A stretch of 64,000 bases of DNA from Streptomyces formicae (GTDB lineage Bacteria > Actinomycetota > Actinomycetes > Streptomycetales > Streptomycetaceae), in assembly GCF_022647665.1 (NCBI RefSeq), contig NZ_CP071872.1, forward strand, positions 6,820,001 through 6,884,000, in the 5' to 3' direction. A model generated the notes under the pieces. The model saw only the letters and a program-made list of their open reading frames with translations, searched no databases and was not told the DNA's origin. Of the stretch, positions 39,493 through 47,949 are shown piece after piece. Both the position numbers and the translations under genes were made by a program. How positions within the stretch are numbered: the first letter of the stretch is position 1; each line of letters opens with the position of its first letter.

Positions 39493-40701
39493 ATGGCCGG
39501 TACTACCCCGGGAACACCGCGCGTACTCCGCGCCATGAACGACCGCGCCGCGCTCGATCTGCTGCTCGAACACGGACCGCTCTCCCGGACCAGGATCGGC
39601 AAGCTCACCGGCCTGTCCAAGCCCACCGCCTCCCAGCTGCTGGCGCGGCTGGAGGCCGCGGGCCTGGTCGTCGCCACCGGCACCACCGAGGGAAGGCCCG
39701 GGCCGAACGCCCAGCTGTACGCCGTCAACGCCCGCGCCGCCTTCGCCGCCGGCCTCGATGTGACCCCGCAGCGCATCCGCGCCGCGGTCGCCGACATCAC
39801 CGGCGCGACGGTCGGCGAGTTCGTCCTGCGGACCCCGGGGCGGCGGACGGCCAGCGTCGTCCGCCAGGTCACGGACGCCCTCGACGGGGCCGTGAAGGCC
39901 GCCGGGGTCACCCGTGCCGAGGTGCACCGCCTCGTCATCGGGACCCCGGGCGCCTTCGACCCGTCGACCGGGCGGCTGCGGTACGCCTCCCATCTGCCCG
40001 GCTGGCACTCCCCCACGCTGCTCGACGAGCTGGCGGCGGTGCTGCCGATGCCCGTCGAGTACGAGAACGACGTCAACCTGGTCGCCGTGGCCGAGCAGCG
40101 GCTCGGCGCGGCCCGCGGCCACGACGACTTCGTCCTGCTGTGGAACGAGTTCGGCATGGGCGCCGCCCTCGTGATCGGCGGGCGGCTGCACCGCGGCTTC
40201 ACCGGCGGCGCGGGCGAGGTCGGCTTCATGCCGGTGCCCGGCGCCCCGCTGGTGCGGCAGGTCTCCAAGGCCGGCAGCGGCGGCTTCCAGGAGCTGGCCG
40301 GTGCGCAGACGGTGCCGCGCCTCGCCCGCGAGCTCGGCGTCGAGGAGATCGGGCACGGCCCGCACGAGGAGGTGGCGACGGGGCTGCTGGCCCGGGCGGC
40401 CGCCGCGGCCGACGAGCCCGGCCCGTACCGCGCCCTGCTCGACACCTTCGGGACCGGCCTGGCCACCGGTCTCGCCTCCATGGTCGCCGTGCTCGACCCC
40501 GAGCTCGTCGTCCTGTCCGGACCTCTGATCCTCGCCGGCGGGGAACCGCTGCGCGAGCGCGTGCAGGCCGAGCTCGCCGAACTCGCCGCCACGCACCCCC
40601 GGCTCGTCATCGGCGACGTACAGGAACATCCCGTGCTGCGCGGTGCGCTGGAGAGCGCCCTCGCCGCCACCCGCGACGAAGTCTTCGACACCTCACGCTG
40701 A
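39493..40701 (+). CDS. csnR: ROK-family transcriptional repressor of the chitosan-oligosaccharide operon
   Basis: A 402-residue ROK regulator. A winged helix at about residues 16-75 (LDLLLEHGPLSRTRIGKLTGLSKPTASQLLARLEAAGLV) is followed by the ROK sugar-binding domain (GLDVTPQRIRAAVADITG, VIGTPGAFDP, YENDVNLVAVAEQ, GMGAALVIGGRLHRG). The zinc-binding CxCGxxGC cluster of many ROK proteins is absent. It is the first gene of a six-gene operon for an ABC importer, glycosidase and kinase, and a perfect palindrome sits at its own promoter, so it is autoregulated. I assign csnR from the gene order and operator, which match what is published for S. lividans and S. coelicolor; glucosamine oligosaccharides would be the inducer. 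Confidence 0.88.
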   Translation: MAGTTPGTPRVLRAMNDRAALDLLLEHGPLSRTRIGKLTGLSKPTASQLLARLEAAGLVVATGTTEGRPGPNAQLYAVNARAAFAAGLDVTPQRIRAAVADITGATVGEFVLRTPGRRTASVVRQVTDALDGAVKAAGVTRAEVHRLVIGTPGAFDPSTGRLRYASHLPGWHSPTLLDELAAVLPMPVEYENDVNLVAVAEQRLGAARGHDDFVLLWNEFGMGAALVIGGRLHRGFTGGAGEVGFMPVPGAPLVRQVSKAGSGGFQELAGAQTVPRLARELGVEEIGHGPHEEVATGLLARAAAAADEPGPYRALLDTFGTGLATGLASMVAVLDPELVVLSGPLILAGGEPLRERVQAELAELAATHPRLVIGDVQEHPVLRGALESALAATRDEVFDTSR

Positions 40702-40710
40702 ACCCTCCGC

Positions 40711-40740
40711 TCGTCCCGCACCGTCCCGCACCGTCCCGCC
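40711..40740 (+). repeat. Three 10-base direct repeats between csnR and csnE
   Basis: Three near-identical tandem units of the form CCGTCCCGCA (first unit with T, last ending in C) lie ten bases past the csnR stop. No stem is formed. They may affect the RNA between repressor and transporter genes or be neutral. Confidence 0.7.
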
Positions 40741-40784
40741 CGCTGTTCCCTCCAGCCACCACCCCGCCCCAGGGAGAGACCGCC

Positions 40785-42128
40785 ATGCCCGGAACCCGCC
40801 GGAAGACGACCGCCATCGCGCTCGCCGCGGCCGCGTCATCGATAGCCCTGCTCGCGACCGCCTGTACGGGGTCGAACGACGCCGGTGCGACCGACGACCC
40901 GAAAGCGAAGACCACACTCACCTTCTGGCACGGCTGGAGCGCCCCCGGCGAGGTGAAGGCGATCGAGGAGAACATCAAGTCGTTCGAGGCCAAGAACCCC
41001 AACATCACCGTCAAAGTCGTCAAGGGCATCACGGACGACAAGCTCAACCAGGCGCTGCGCACGGGCGGTTCGAACGCTCCGGACGTGGTGTCGTCGTTCA
41101 CCACCGACAACGTGGGCCGGTTCTGCTCCTCCAAGGCGCTCACCGATCTGAAGCCGTTCCTGGACAAGTCGGGGATCGACCCCGAGAAGACCTTCCTGCC
41201 GCAGATGGCCAAGTACACACAGCACGACGGCACCCGCTGCACGGTGCCGCTGCTCGGGGACGCGTACGGCCTCTACTACAACAAGGACGCCTTCGAGGAG
41301 GCCGGGATCACGGCCCCGCCGAAGACCCTGTCCGAGTTCGACGCGGTCGTGAAGAAGCTCACCAAGGCGAAGGGCGACAGCTTCGAACGGCTCGGCTTCA
41401 TGCCGCTGTTCGGGGGTTACGAGACCACGGTCGAGCACTACGGCGCCGGCTTCGGCGTCACGTACCTCGGCCCGGACGGCAAGTCGAACACGGCCCAGGA
41501 CCCGGCCGTGAAGGCGCTGTTCACCTGGCAGAAGAAGCTGGTGGACGAGCTCGGCGGATTCCAGAAGCTCAACAAGTTCCGCACCGCGCTCGGTGACGAA
41601 TGGGGGCCGAAGCACCCCTTCCACACCGGCCAGGTGGCCATGCAGCTGGACGGCGAGTGGCGCGGCAAGATGGCGTCGGATGCCAAGCTGCCCTTCGAGA
41701 TCGGCGCGGCGCCGTTCCCGGTCCCGGACGCCCAGGCCGCCGACTACGGCAAGGGCTATCTGTCCGGCACGATCCTCGGCATCGCCGGCACGAGCGAGAA
41801 GAAGAACGCCGCCTGGGAGCTGGTGAAGTACCTCTCCACCGACACCGACGCGGTCGTCTCCTTCGCCAACGCCATCCACAACGTGCCGTCGACGGTCGAG
41901 GCGCTGAACTCGCCGAAGCTCAGCGACGACCCGCTCTACCGCACCTTCGTGGACATCGCCCAGCACCCCAAGAGCACGCACGCCCCCTCGTCCGTCAACG
42001 GCGGCGCCTTCCTGCTCACGCTCCAGGACAGCGGTCTCGCCTACGAGAAGGGCGCGGAGAACGATCTGGACGCGCTGCTGAAGAAGAACGACGCGCAGGT
42101 CGACAAGGACAACGAGCAGGCGGGCTGA
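40785..42128 (+). CDS. csnE: ABC sugar-binding lipoprotein for chitosan oligosaccharides
   Basis: A 447-residue solute-binding lipoprotein of the sugar (MalE-like) class. The signal peptide ends in the lipobox LLATAC, after which a serine/aspartate linker leads into KTTLTFWHGW, the usual first strand. AGGGAGA precedes the ATG at 40785. It is anchored to the outer face of the membrane and delivers ligand to the permeases CsnF and CsnG, whose genes follow directly; csnF overlaps by one base. No ATPase is encoded in the operon, so a shared one such as MsiK is expected. Ligand assignment rests on the operon context. Confidence 0.88.
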   Translation: MPGTRRKTTAIALAAAASSIALLATACTGSNDAGATDDPKAKTTLTFWHGWSAPGEVKAIEENIKSFEAKNPNITVKVVKGITDDKLNQALRTGGSNAPDVVSSFTTDNVGRFCSSKALTDLKPFLDKSGIDPEKTFLPQMAKYTQHDGTRCTVPLLGDAYGLYYNKDAFEEAGITAPPKTLSEFDAVVKKLTKAKGDSFERLGFMPLFGGYETTVEHYGAGFGVTYLGPDGKSNTAQDPAVKALFTWQKKLVDELGGFQKLNKFRTALGDEWGPKHPFHTGQVAMQLDGEWRGKMASDAKLPFEIGAAPFPVPDAQAADYGKGYLSGTILGIAGTSEKKNAAWELVKYLSTDTDAVVSFANAIHNVPSTVEALNSPKLSDDPLYRTFVDIAQHPKSTHAPSSVNGGAFLLTLQDSGLAYEKGAENDLDALLKKNDAQVDKDNEQAG

Positions 42129-43102
42129 TGACGACGGTCTCCCCCGGTCCGAGGGCGAAGCGCACCCGCGGTGCCCCGCGCGCGGAGCGCGCCAAACGAG
42201 CACTGCGTACCCTCGGTTTCCTCTCGCCGTGGCTGGTCGGGTTCAGCGTGTTCTTCGCGTACCCGCTGATCTCGACCGTCTACTTCTCCTTCATGAAGTA
42301 CGACGGCTTCACCGCACCCACCTGGGTGGGCCTGAAGAACTGGGTCTACGTCCTCCAGGACAACCCGTTCTTCTGGCCGTCGCTGCGCAACATGCTGTGG
42401 CTGGTGCTGGTGATGGTCACCTGCCGGGTCGTCTTCGGGCTGGGCATCGGGCTGCTGATCACGAAGGTCAAGACGGGCGCGGGGCTCTTCCGCACCCTGT
42501 TCTACCTGCCCTATCTGGCCCCGCCGGTGGCGGCGACGATGGCCTTCGTCTTCCTGCTCAACCCGGGCACGGGTCCCGTCAACACCATCCTGGGCGAGGC
42601 CGGTCTCCCCGAGCCCGACTGGTTCTCCAGCGCCGTCTGGTCGAAGCCGTCGCTCACGCTGCTCGCGCTGTGGGGCATCGGCGACCTCATGGTCATCTTC
42701 ATGGCGTCGCTGCTCGACGTGCCGAAGGAGCAGTACGAGGCCGCCGAGCTGGACGGGGCGGGGCCGTGGCAGCGCTTCCGGTACGTCACGCTGCCGAGCA
42801 TCTCGCCGATCGTGCTCTTCGCGGTGATCACCGGGGTGATCGCCACGATGCAGTACTACACCGAGCCCCTGGTCGCCGCGAAGGTCGCGAGCGGGGTGAT
42901 CGGCGGCTCCGGGCAGACATTCGAGCCCGGCTACCCGGACAGGTCCACGCTCACCGTGCCGCAGGTGGTCTACAACCTGGGCTTCCAGCGCTTCGACACC
43001 GGGGCGGCGTGTGTCGTGGCGCTCGTGCTGTTCGTACTCGCCATGATCTTCACCGGATTCCTGATGCGCCGGCGCAGCGGCTTCATGGCGGCGGAGGACT
43101 GA
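42128..43102 (+). CDS. csnF: ABC sugar permease, MalF type
   Basis: A 324-residue membrane protein with six helices. The ATPase-docking EAA loop is EAAELDGAGPWQRFRYVTLP, in the position usual for MalF-type permeases. Its ATG overlaps the csnE stop by one base (TGATG), so the two are coupled. It pairs with CsnG to form the transmembrane channel of the importer. The first 30 residues are basic and cytoplasmic. Confidence 0.9.
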   Translation: MTTVSPGPRAKRTRGAPRAERAKRALRTLGFLSPWLVGFSVFFAYPLISTVYFSFMKYDGFTAPTWVGLKNWVYVLQDNPFFWPSLRNMLWLVLVMVTCRVVFGLGIGLLITKVKTGAGLFRTLFYLPYLAPPVAATMAFVFLLNPGTGPVNTILGEAGLPEPDWFSSAVWSKPSLTLLALWGIGDLMVIFMASLLDVPKEQYEAAELDGAGPWQRFRYVTLPSISPIVLFAVITGVIATMQYYTEPLVAAKVASGVIGGSGQTFEPGYPDRSTLTVPQVVYNLGFQRFDTGAACVVALVLFVLAMIFTGFLMRRRSGFMAAED

Positions 43103-43108
43103 TCGACG

Positions 43109-44023
43109 ATGACACAGACGACACTCTCACCCCTGCGAAAGAGCGGAACCGCGGCCGACGCCGCGGCGAGCCGGGGCACGGCCCGCAGGGCGGCGCGCCG
43201 CCGCGCCGCCCTGCGGTGGATCGCGGTCCACTCGCTGGCGATCGCCGCCGCCCTGTTCTTCGTGCTGCCCTTCGTCTTCGTGTTCCTCACGGCCGTGATG
43301 AGCGACGACCAGGCGCTCACGCGCGAGCTGTGGCCGCACACCTGGGAGTGGGGCAACTTCGCCACCGTGTGGCACACGCCCGGCTTCCTCACCTGGTGGC
43401 GCAACACGCTGCTGTACGCGGGGCTCGGCACCGTCCTCGCGGTCGCGTCCAGCATCCCGGTGGCGTACGCGCTCGCGAAGTTCCGCTTCCGCGGGCGGAA
43501 CGTGATGATGATGCTGGTGATCGCGGCGATGATGCTGCCGCCGCAGGTGGTCATCGTCCCGATGTATCTGTTCTGGGCGAAGCAGCTGGACCTGGCGGGC
43601 ACGCTCTGGCCGCTGATCGTCCCGTTCGCCTTCGGCAACGCGTTCACGATCTTCCTGTTGCGGCAGTTCCTGCTGACGATCCCGCGCGAGTACACCGAGG
43701 CGGCGAAGATCGACGGCTGCGGCGAGTTCCGCACGATGGTCCGGGTCGTGCTGCCGATGGCCAGGCCCGCCGTCGCCGCCTCCGCGCTGTTCCACTTCTT
43801 CTACTGCTGGAACGACTACTTCGGACCGCAGATCTACGCATCCGAGAACCCGGCCGCGTGGACGCTGTCGTACGGCCTGGAGTCGTTCAAGGGCGCCCAT
43901 CAGACGGACTGGAACCTGACGATGGCGGCAACCGTGATGATCATGGCCCCGGTGATCGTCGTCTTCTTCTTCGCACAGAAGGCCTTCATCGAGGGCGTCA
44001 CACTGACCGGAGTGAAGGGCTAG
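43109..44023 (+). CDS. csnG: ABC sugar permease, MalG type
   Basis: A 304-residue membrane protein with six helices and the EAA loop EAAKIDGCGEFRTMVRVVLP. It starts seven bases after csnF. The basic N-terminal tail is rich in arginine and alanine. With CsnF it forms the heterodimeric channel; energy must come from an ATPase encoded elsewhere. Six bases separate its stop from the GH4 glycosidase start. Confidence 0.9.
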   Translation: MTQTTLSPLRKSGTAADAAASRGTARRAARRRAALRWIAVHSLAIAAALFFVLPFVFVFLTAVMSDDQALTRELWPHTWEWGNFATVWHTPGFLTWWRNTLLYAGLGTVLAVASSIPVAYALAKFRFRGRNVMMMLVIAAMMLPPQVVIVPMYLFWAKQLDLAGTLWPLIVPFAFGNAFTIFLLRQFLLTIPREYTEAAKIDGCGEFRTMVRVVLPMARPAVAASALFHFFYCWNDYFGPQIYASENPAAWTLSYGLESFKGAHQTDWNLTMAATVMIMAPVIVVFFFAQKAFIEGVTLTGVKG

Positions 44024-44028
44024 GACAC

Positions 44029-45336
44029 ATGCTGCATGACATCGGGGGACAAGCCCCGAACCCCCGGCAGACAAAGATCGCAGTCGTGGGTGGCGGATCC
44101 ACCTATACCCCCGAACTGATCGACGGATTCGCACGGTTGAGGGACACCCTCCCGATCGGGGAACTCGTTCTCGTCGACCCGGCGGCCGAACGGCTGGAGC
44201 TGGTCGGCGGTCTGGCCCGGCGGATCTTCGCCAAGCAGGGTCACCCGGCGACCGTGACGACGACCAGCGACCTGGACGCGGGCGTCGCCGGAGCCGACGC
44301 CGTCCTGCTCCAACTGCGCGTCGGCGGTCAGGCGGCGCGGCAGCAGGACGAGACCTGGCCGCTGGAGTGCGGCTGCATCGGGCAGGAGACGACCGGCGCG
44401 GGCGGCCTCGCCAAGGCGCTGCGCACGGTGCCGGTGGTGCTGGACATCGCCGAGCGGGTGCGCAGGGCCAGCCCGGACGCCTGGATCATCGACTTCACCA
44501 ACCCGGTCGGGATCGTGACGCGTGCGCTGCTCCAGGCCGGTCACCGGGCCATCGGGCTGTGCAATGTGGCGATCGGCTTCCAACGGAAGTTCGCGGCACT
44601 GCTGGGTGTGGCACCGGGCGATGTGCATCTGGACCATGTGGGCCTGAACCACCTGACGTGGGAGAGGGGTGTGCGCCTCGGCGGCCCCGAGGGCGAGAAC
44701 GTCCTGCCGAAGCTGCTCGCCGAGCACGGCGACACGATCGCCGGCGATCTGCATCTGCCGCGCCCGCTCCTCGACCGGCTCGGCACCGTCCCCTCGTACT
44801 ACCTGCGCTACTTCTACGCGCACGACGCGGTCGTGGAGGAGATGTGGACCAAGCCGTCGCGCGCCGCCGAGGTCGCCGCGATGGAGAAGCAGCTGCTGGA
44901 GATGTACGGCGACCCGGCGCTCGACGAGAAGCCCGCGCTGCTCGCCAAGCGCGGCGGGGCCTTCTACTCGGAGGCCGCCGTCGATCTCGCCGCGGCGCTG
45001 CTGGGCAGCGGAGGAAGCCCCTACCAGGTGGTGAACACCTACAACAACGGCACGCTGCCGTTCCTCGCCGACGACGCCGTGATCGAGGTGCAGGCCGCGA
45101 TCGGCGCGCGGGGCGCGACACCGCTGCCCGTGCCGCAGCTGGACCCGCTCTGCGCGGGGCTGGTCGCGAACGTCACCGCGTACGAGCAACTGGCCCTGGA
45201 GGCGGCGCTGCACGGCGGCCGCGACCGGGTCTTCAAGGCACTGCTCGCACACCCCCTGATCGGCCAGTACGCGTACGCCGAATCGCTCACGGACCAGCTG
45301 ATCGCACACAACCAGGAGCATCTCGCGTGGGCGTGA
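44029..45336 (+). CDS. csnH: GH4 family glycosidase (6-phospho-glycosidase type)
   Basis: A 435-residue cytoplasmic GH4 enzyme, which uses NAD+ and a divalent metal to cleave phosphorylated disaccharides by oxidation-elimination. The dinucleotide fold opens with KIAVVGGGSTYTPEL; the cysteine of the metal site is in GLCNVAIGF and a conserved histidine in VGLNHLTW. GH4 enzymes of this kind are usually 6-phospho-beta-glucosidases; here no PTS is present and a sugar kinase is encoded next, so the substrate is probably phosphorylated after import. Its 3' end overlaps the kinase gene by ten bases. Assignment as csnH is by context. Confidence 0.88.
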   Translation: MLHDIGGQAPNPRQTKIAVVGGGSTYTPELIDGFARLRDTLPIGELVLVDPAAERLELVGGLARRIFAKQGHPATVTTTSDLDAGVAGADAVLLQLRVGGQAARQQDETWPLECGCIGQETTGAGGLAKALRTVPVVLDIAERVRRASPDAWIIDFTNPVGIVTRALLQAGHRAIGLCNVAIGFQRKFAALLGVAPGDVHLDHVGLNHLTWERGVRLGGPEGENVLPKLLAEHGDTIAGDLHLPRPLLDRLGTVPSYYLRYFYAHDAVVEEMWTKPSRAAEVAAMEKQLLEMYGDPALDEKPALLAKRGGAFYSEAAVDLAAALLGSGGSPYQVVNTYNNGTLPFLADDAVIEVQAAIGARGATPLPVPQLDPLCAGLVANVTAYEQLALEAALHGGRDRVFKALLAHPLIGQYAYAESLTDQLIAHNQEHLAWA

Positions 45337-46316
45337 CTCGTTCCGTACTCGCCATCGACGCGGGCAACAGCAAGACCGACGTGGCGGTGGTCGGGACCGA
45401 CGGATCGGTCCTCGGGACCGCCCGCGGCGGCGGCTTCCAGCCGCCTGCGGTGGGCGTCGACGCGGCCATGCGGGTGCTCTCCGACACGGTGGAACGGGCG
45501 GCCGCATCCGCGGGGGCGACCGCTCAGGGCGGGCCGCCGCGCTTCGCGCACGTCGCCGCCTGCCTCGCCAACGCCGATCTCCCCGTCGAGGAGCAGGAGT
45601 TGACGGCCGCCCTGCGCGGACTGGGCTGGAGCCGCTCGGTCGAGGTGCGCAACGACACCTTCGCGATCCTGCGCGCCGGGGTCGAGGAGCCGCGCGGTGT
45701 GGCCGTCGTCTGCGGCGCCGGCATCAACTGCGTGGGGATGCTGCCCGACGGCCGCACGGCACGCTTCCCGGCCATCGGCAAGATCTCCGGCGACTGGGGC
45801 GGCGGCGCGGGTCTGGCGGAGGAGGCCCTGTGGTTCGCGGCGCGCGCCGAGGACGGCCGCGGCGAGGCGACGGAGCTCGCGCGGACCCTCCCGGCGCACT
45901 TCGGGCTCGACTCGATGTACGCGCTGATCGAGGCCCTGCACCTGGGCCGTGTCCCGCCCGTCCGCAAACACGAGCTGACCCCGGTGCTCTTCGCGACCGC
46001 GGCCCGGGGCGACGGGGTCGCCGGCGCGATCGTCGACCGTCTCGCCGACGAAGTCGTGACGATGGCCACGGTGGCCCTCTCCCGGCTCGGCCTCCTCGAC
46101 GAGGAGGCTCCGGTCGTCCTCGGCGGCAGCGTGCTCGCCGCCGGCCACCCCCGCCTCGACACCCGCATCACCGCCCTGCTCTGCGCCCGCGCCCCCAAGG
46201 CCGCCCCCTCCGTGGTCACTTCGCCCCCGGTCCTGGGCGCGGCCCTGCTGGCCCTGGACCACGTGGGCGCGGAGGAGGAGGCCCGGGCGGGACTGCGGTC
46301 GCACTACGGGGCGTAG
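45327..46316 (+). CDS. csnK: BadF/BadG/BcrA-type sugar kinase
   Basis: A 329-residue ASKHA-fold kinase like human N-acetylglucosamine kinase. The phosphate-1 motif is LAIDAGNSKTDVAVV, the second phosphate loop is VVCGAGINCVGM, and the adenosine motif is VVLGGSVLAAG. AGGAG precedes the GTG at 45327, which lies within the end of csnH (ten-base overlap). It is the last gene of the operon and would phosphorylate glucosamine or an imported glucosamine oligomer at C6, providing the phosphorylated form for CsnH. Which substrate comes first is not settled by sequence. Confidence 0.86.
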   Translation: MGVTRSVLAIDAGNSKTDVAVVGTDGSVLGTARGGGFQPPAVGVDAAMRVLSDTVERAAASAGATAQGGPPRFAHVAACLANADLPVEEQELTAALRGLGWSRSVEVRNDTFAILRAGVEEPRGVAVVCGAGINCVGMLPDGRTARFPAIGKISGDWGGGAGLAEEALWFAARAEDGRGEATELARTLPAHFGLDSMYALIEALHLGRVPPVRKHELTPVLFATAARGDGVAGAIVDRLADEVVTMATVALSRLGLLDEEAPVVLGGSVLAAGHPRLDTRITALLCARAPKAAPSVVTSPPVLGAALLALDHVGAEEEARAGLRSHYGA

Positions 46317-46344
46317 GGGCCGCCCGAGTTCACCCTCCCGGAAG

Positions 46345-46372
46345 GGAACCGATCGGGTCCGGGGGACGTATT
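46345..46372 (+). promoter_or_regulatory. Possible ECF-type promoter upstream of the glnX-pknG cluster
   Basis: GGAACC (46345-46350) and CGTATT (46367-46372) are spaced by 16 bases, the form used by some ECF sigma factors that respond to envelope stress. The match is short and could be chance. It lies about 145 bases before the first gene of the signalling cluster. Confidence 0.25.
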
Positions 46373-46516
46373 CAAGGTGGGGAACGCACGAGATACCTCA
46401 AGATCCAGTGAATCCTGGGTGTGGATGTCCGCCCCTGCGGCCATACTGCTGGCCGGGCCACCGTCCCCGCCTCCGCGGGACGCGGGACGCCGTCAGTGAC
46501 CGAGGGGGAGGTCGAG

Positions 46517-47938
46517 GTGACACACACGCCGAGCGCGGGGCCGCCCGCGCCACCCGCACCGCCCGCGCCGCCGGTGCCGGGATCGCGTCCGTCGGGCGAC
46601 CGGTCCGCGTCGCCTCCCGGCACGCTCCCCCGCCGCACCGCGTGGGCCGAGACCACGGACCGGCTGCGCGCGGCGGCGACGACGGAGCCCGGCCGGCTCC
46701 GCATCATCGGTGCCGTACTGGCCGCGCTCGTCGTGGCGTTCGGCGCCGTCACCGCCTTCGAGATCTCCGACCGCGCCTCCGCCGCCGACGACGTGGTGAG
46801 CCGCAGCCAGCCGCTGAGCGCCGACGCCGCGAGCATCTACCGCTCGCTGGCCGACGCCGACACGGCCGCGGCGAGCGGCTTCCTCGCCGGCGCCCAGGAG
46901 CCCGCCGAGGTCCGCGAGCGCTATCGCCAGGACGTCGCCAACGCCTCGCGCCTGCTGGTCAAGGCCGCGGCGAACACGGAGGGTTCGTCCGAGTCGGGCC
47001 GCTACATAGCCGCGCTCAACGAGCAGTTGCCGCGCTACACGGGCCTGGTCGAGCGGGCCCGTGCCAACAACCGCCAGGGCCTCCCCCTCGGCGGCGCCTA
47101 TCTGCGGTACGCGAACCAGCAGATGACGACCGAGATGCTCCCCGCCGCCCAGAAGCTGTACGAGGCGGAGACGGCCCGCCTCGACGCGGACCACGACGCG
47201 GCCCGCGTCTGGCCGTTCCTGTCGCTGGGCCTCGGAGTCGCGGCCCTGGGCGTCCTGTTCTGGTCGCAGCGCCGCACCTACGAGCGGACGAACCGGGTGT
47301 TCAACCACGGGCTGCTCGCGGCCACCGCCGCTTCCGTGGTCGTCCTGCTGTGGCTGGCCGTCGCCGACGCGGTGGCCAGGGCCGAGCTGAACGACGCCCG
47401 GGCGCACGGCCAGGAGTCGCTGAAGGTCCTGAACGACGCCCGGATCAACAGCCTGAAGGCCCGGGCCAACGAGAACCTGACGCTGGTCGCGCGAGGCGCC
47501 GTGCTCACCGCCGACGGCAAGAGCGACAAGTACGAGACGGACTACAAGGCGGGCATGGACCGGCTCAGCGCCGCCCTCGGCCACGCCGAGAGCCTCGCCG
47601 ACGACGGCCCGGGCCGCACCCCGGTCGCGTCGGCCGTCTCGGCGGTCTCCGAGTGGCGGACCCGCCACAAGTCGGCCAGCGACACCGACAAGGCCGGTGA
47701 CTACGAGGGCGCCCTGGCCAAGGTGATCGGCGGCAAGGAGTCCACCGGGCAGTCCTTCGACCGGGTGGACACGGCGCTGAAGCAGGCACTCGACCATGAG
47801 CAGGCCGAGTTCACCAAGTCGGCGCAGGACGGCCGCGGCGCCCTGACCGGCCTGCCGGCGGGCGCGGCGGTCCTGGCCGTGCTGGGCGCGGCGGGCGCGG
47901 TCCTGGGCATGGGCCGCAGGCTTTCAGAGTACCGGTGA
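46517..47938 (+). CDS. glnX: GlnX-like four-TM membrane sensor
   Basis: A 473-residue membrane protein. A proline/alanine-rich cytoplasmic N terminus leads to TM1 (about 63-82), a helical extracytoplasmic domain of about 145 residues, TM2 (about 231-250) and TM3 (about 265-286) joined by a short basic cytoplasmic loop (SQRRTYERTNRVFNHG), a second extracytoplasmic domain of about 150 residues, and TM4 (about 443-463) with a short tail. This four-helix plan, followed directly by a solute-binding protein and a PknG-like kinase, matches mycobacterial GlnX, which passes the amino-acid signal from GlnH to PknG. The GTG at 46517 follows GGGGGAGG; an in-frame GTG seven codons upstream is the alternative. 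No phosphotransfer domain is present. Confidence 0.72.
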   Translation: MTHTPSAGPPAPPAPPAPPVPGSRPSGDRSASPPGTLPRRTAWAETTDRLRAAATTEPGRLRIIGAVLAALVVAFGAVTAFEISDRASAADDVVSRSQPLSADAASIYRSLADADTAAASGFLAGAQEPAEVRERYRQDVANASRLLVKAAANTEGSSESGRYIAALNEQLPRYTGLVERARANNRQGLPLGGAYLRYANQQMTTEMLPAAQKLYEAETARLDADHDAARVWPFLSLGLGVAALGVLFWSQRRTYERTNRVFNHGLLAATAASVVVLLWLAVADAVARAELNDARAHGQESLKVLNDARINSLKARANENLTLVARGAVLTADGKSDKYETDYKAGMDRLSAALGHAESLADDGPGRTPVASAVSAVSEWRTRHKSASDTDKAGDYEGALAKVIGGKESTGQSFDRVDTALKQALDHEQAEFTKSAQDGRGALTGLPAGAAVLAVLGAAGAVLGMGRRLSEYR

Positions 47939-47949
47939 GAGGGGGAGGG

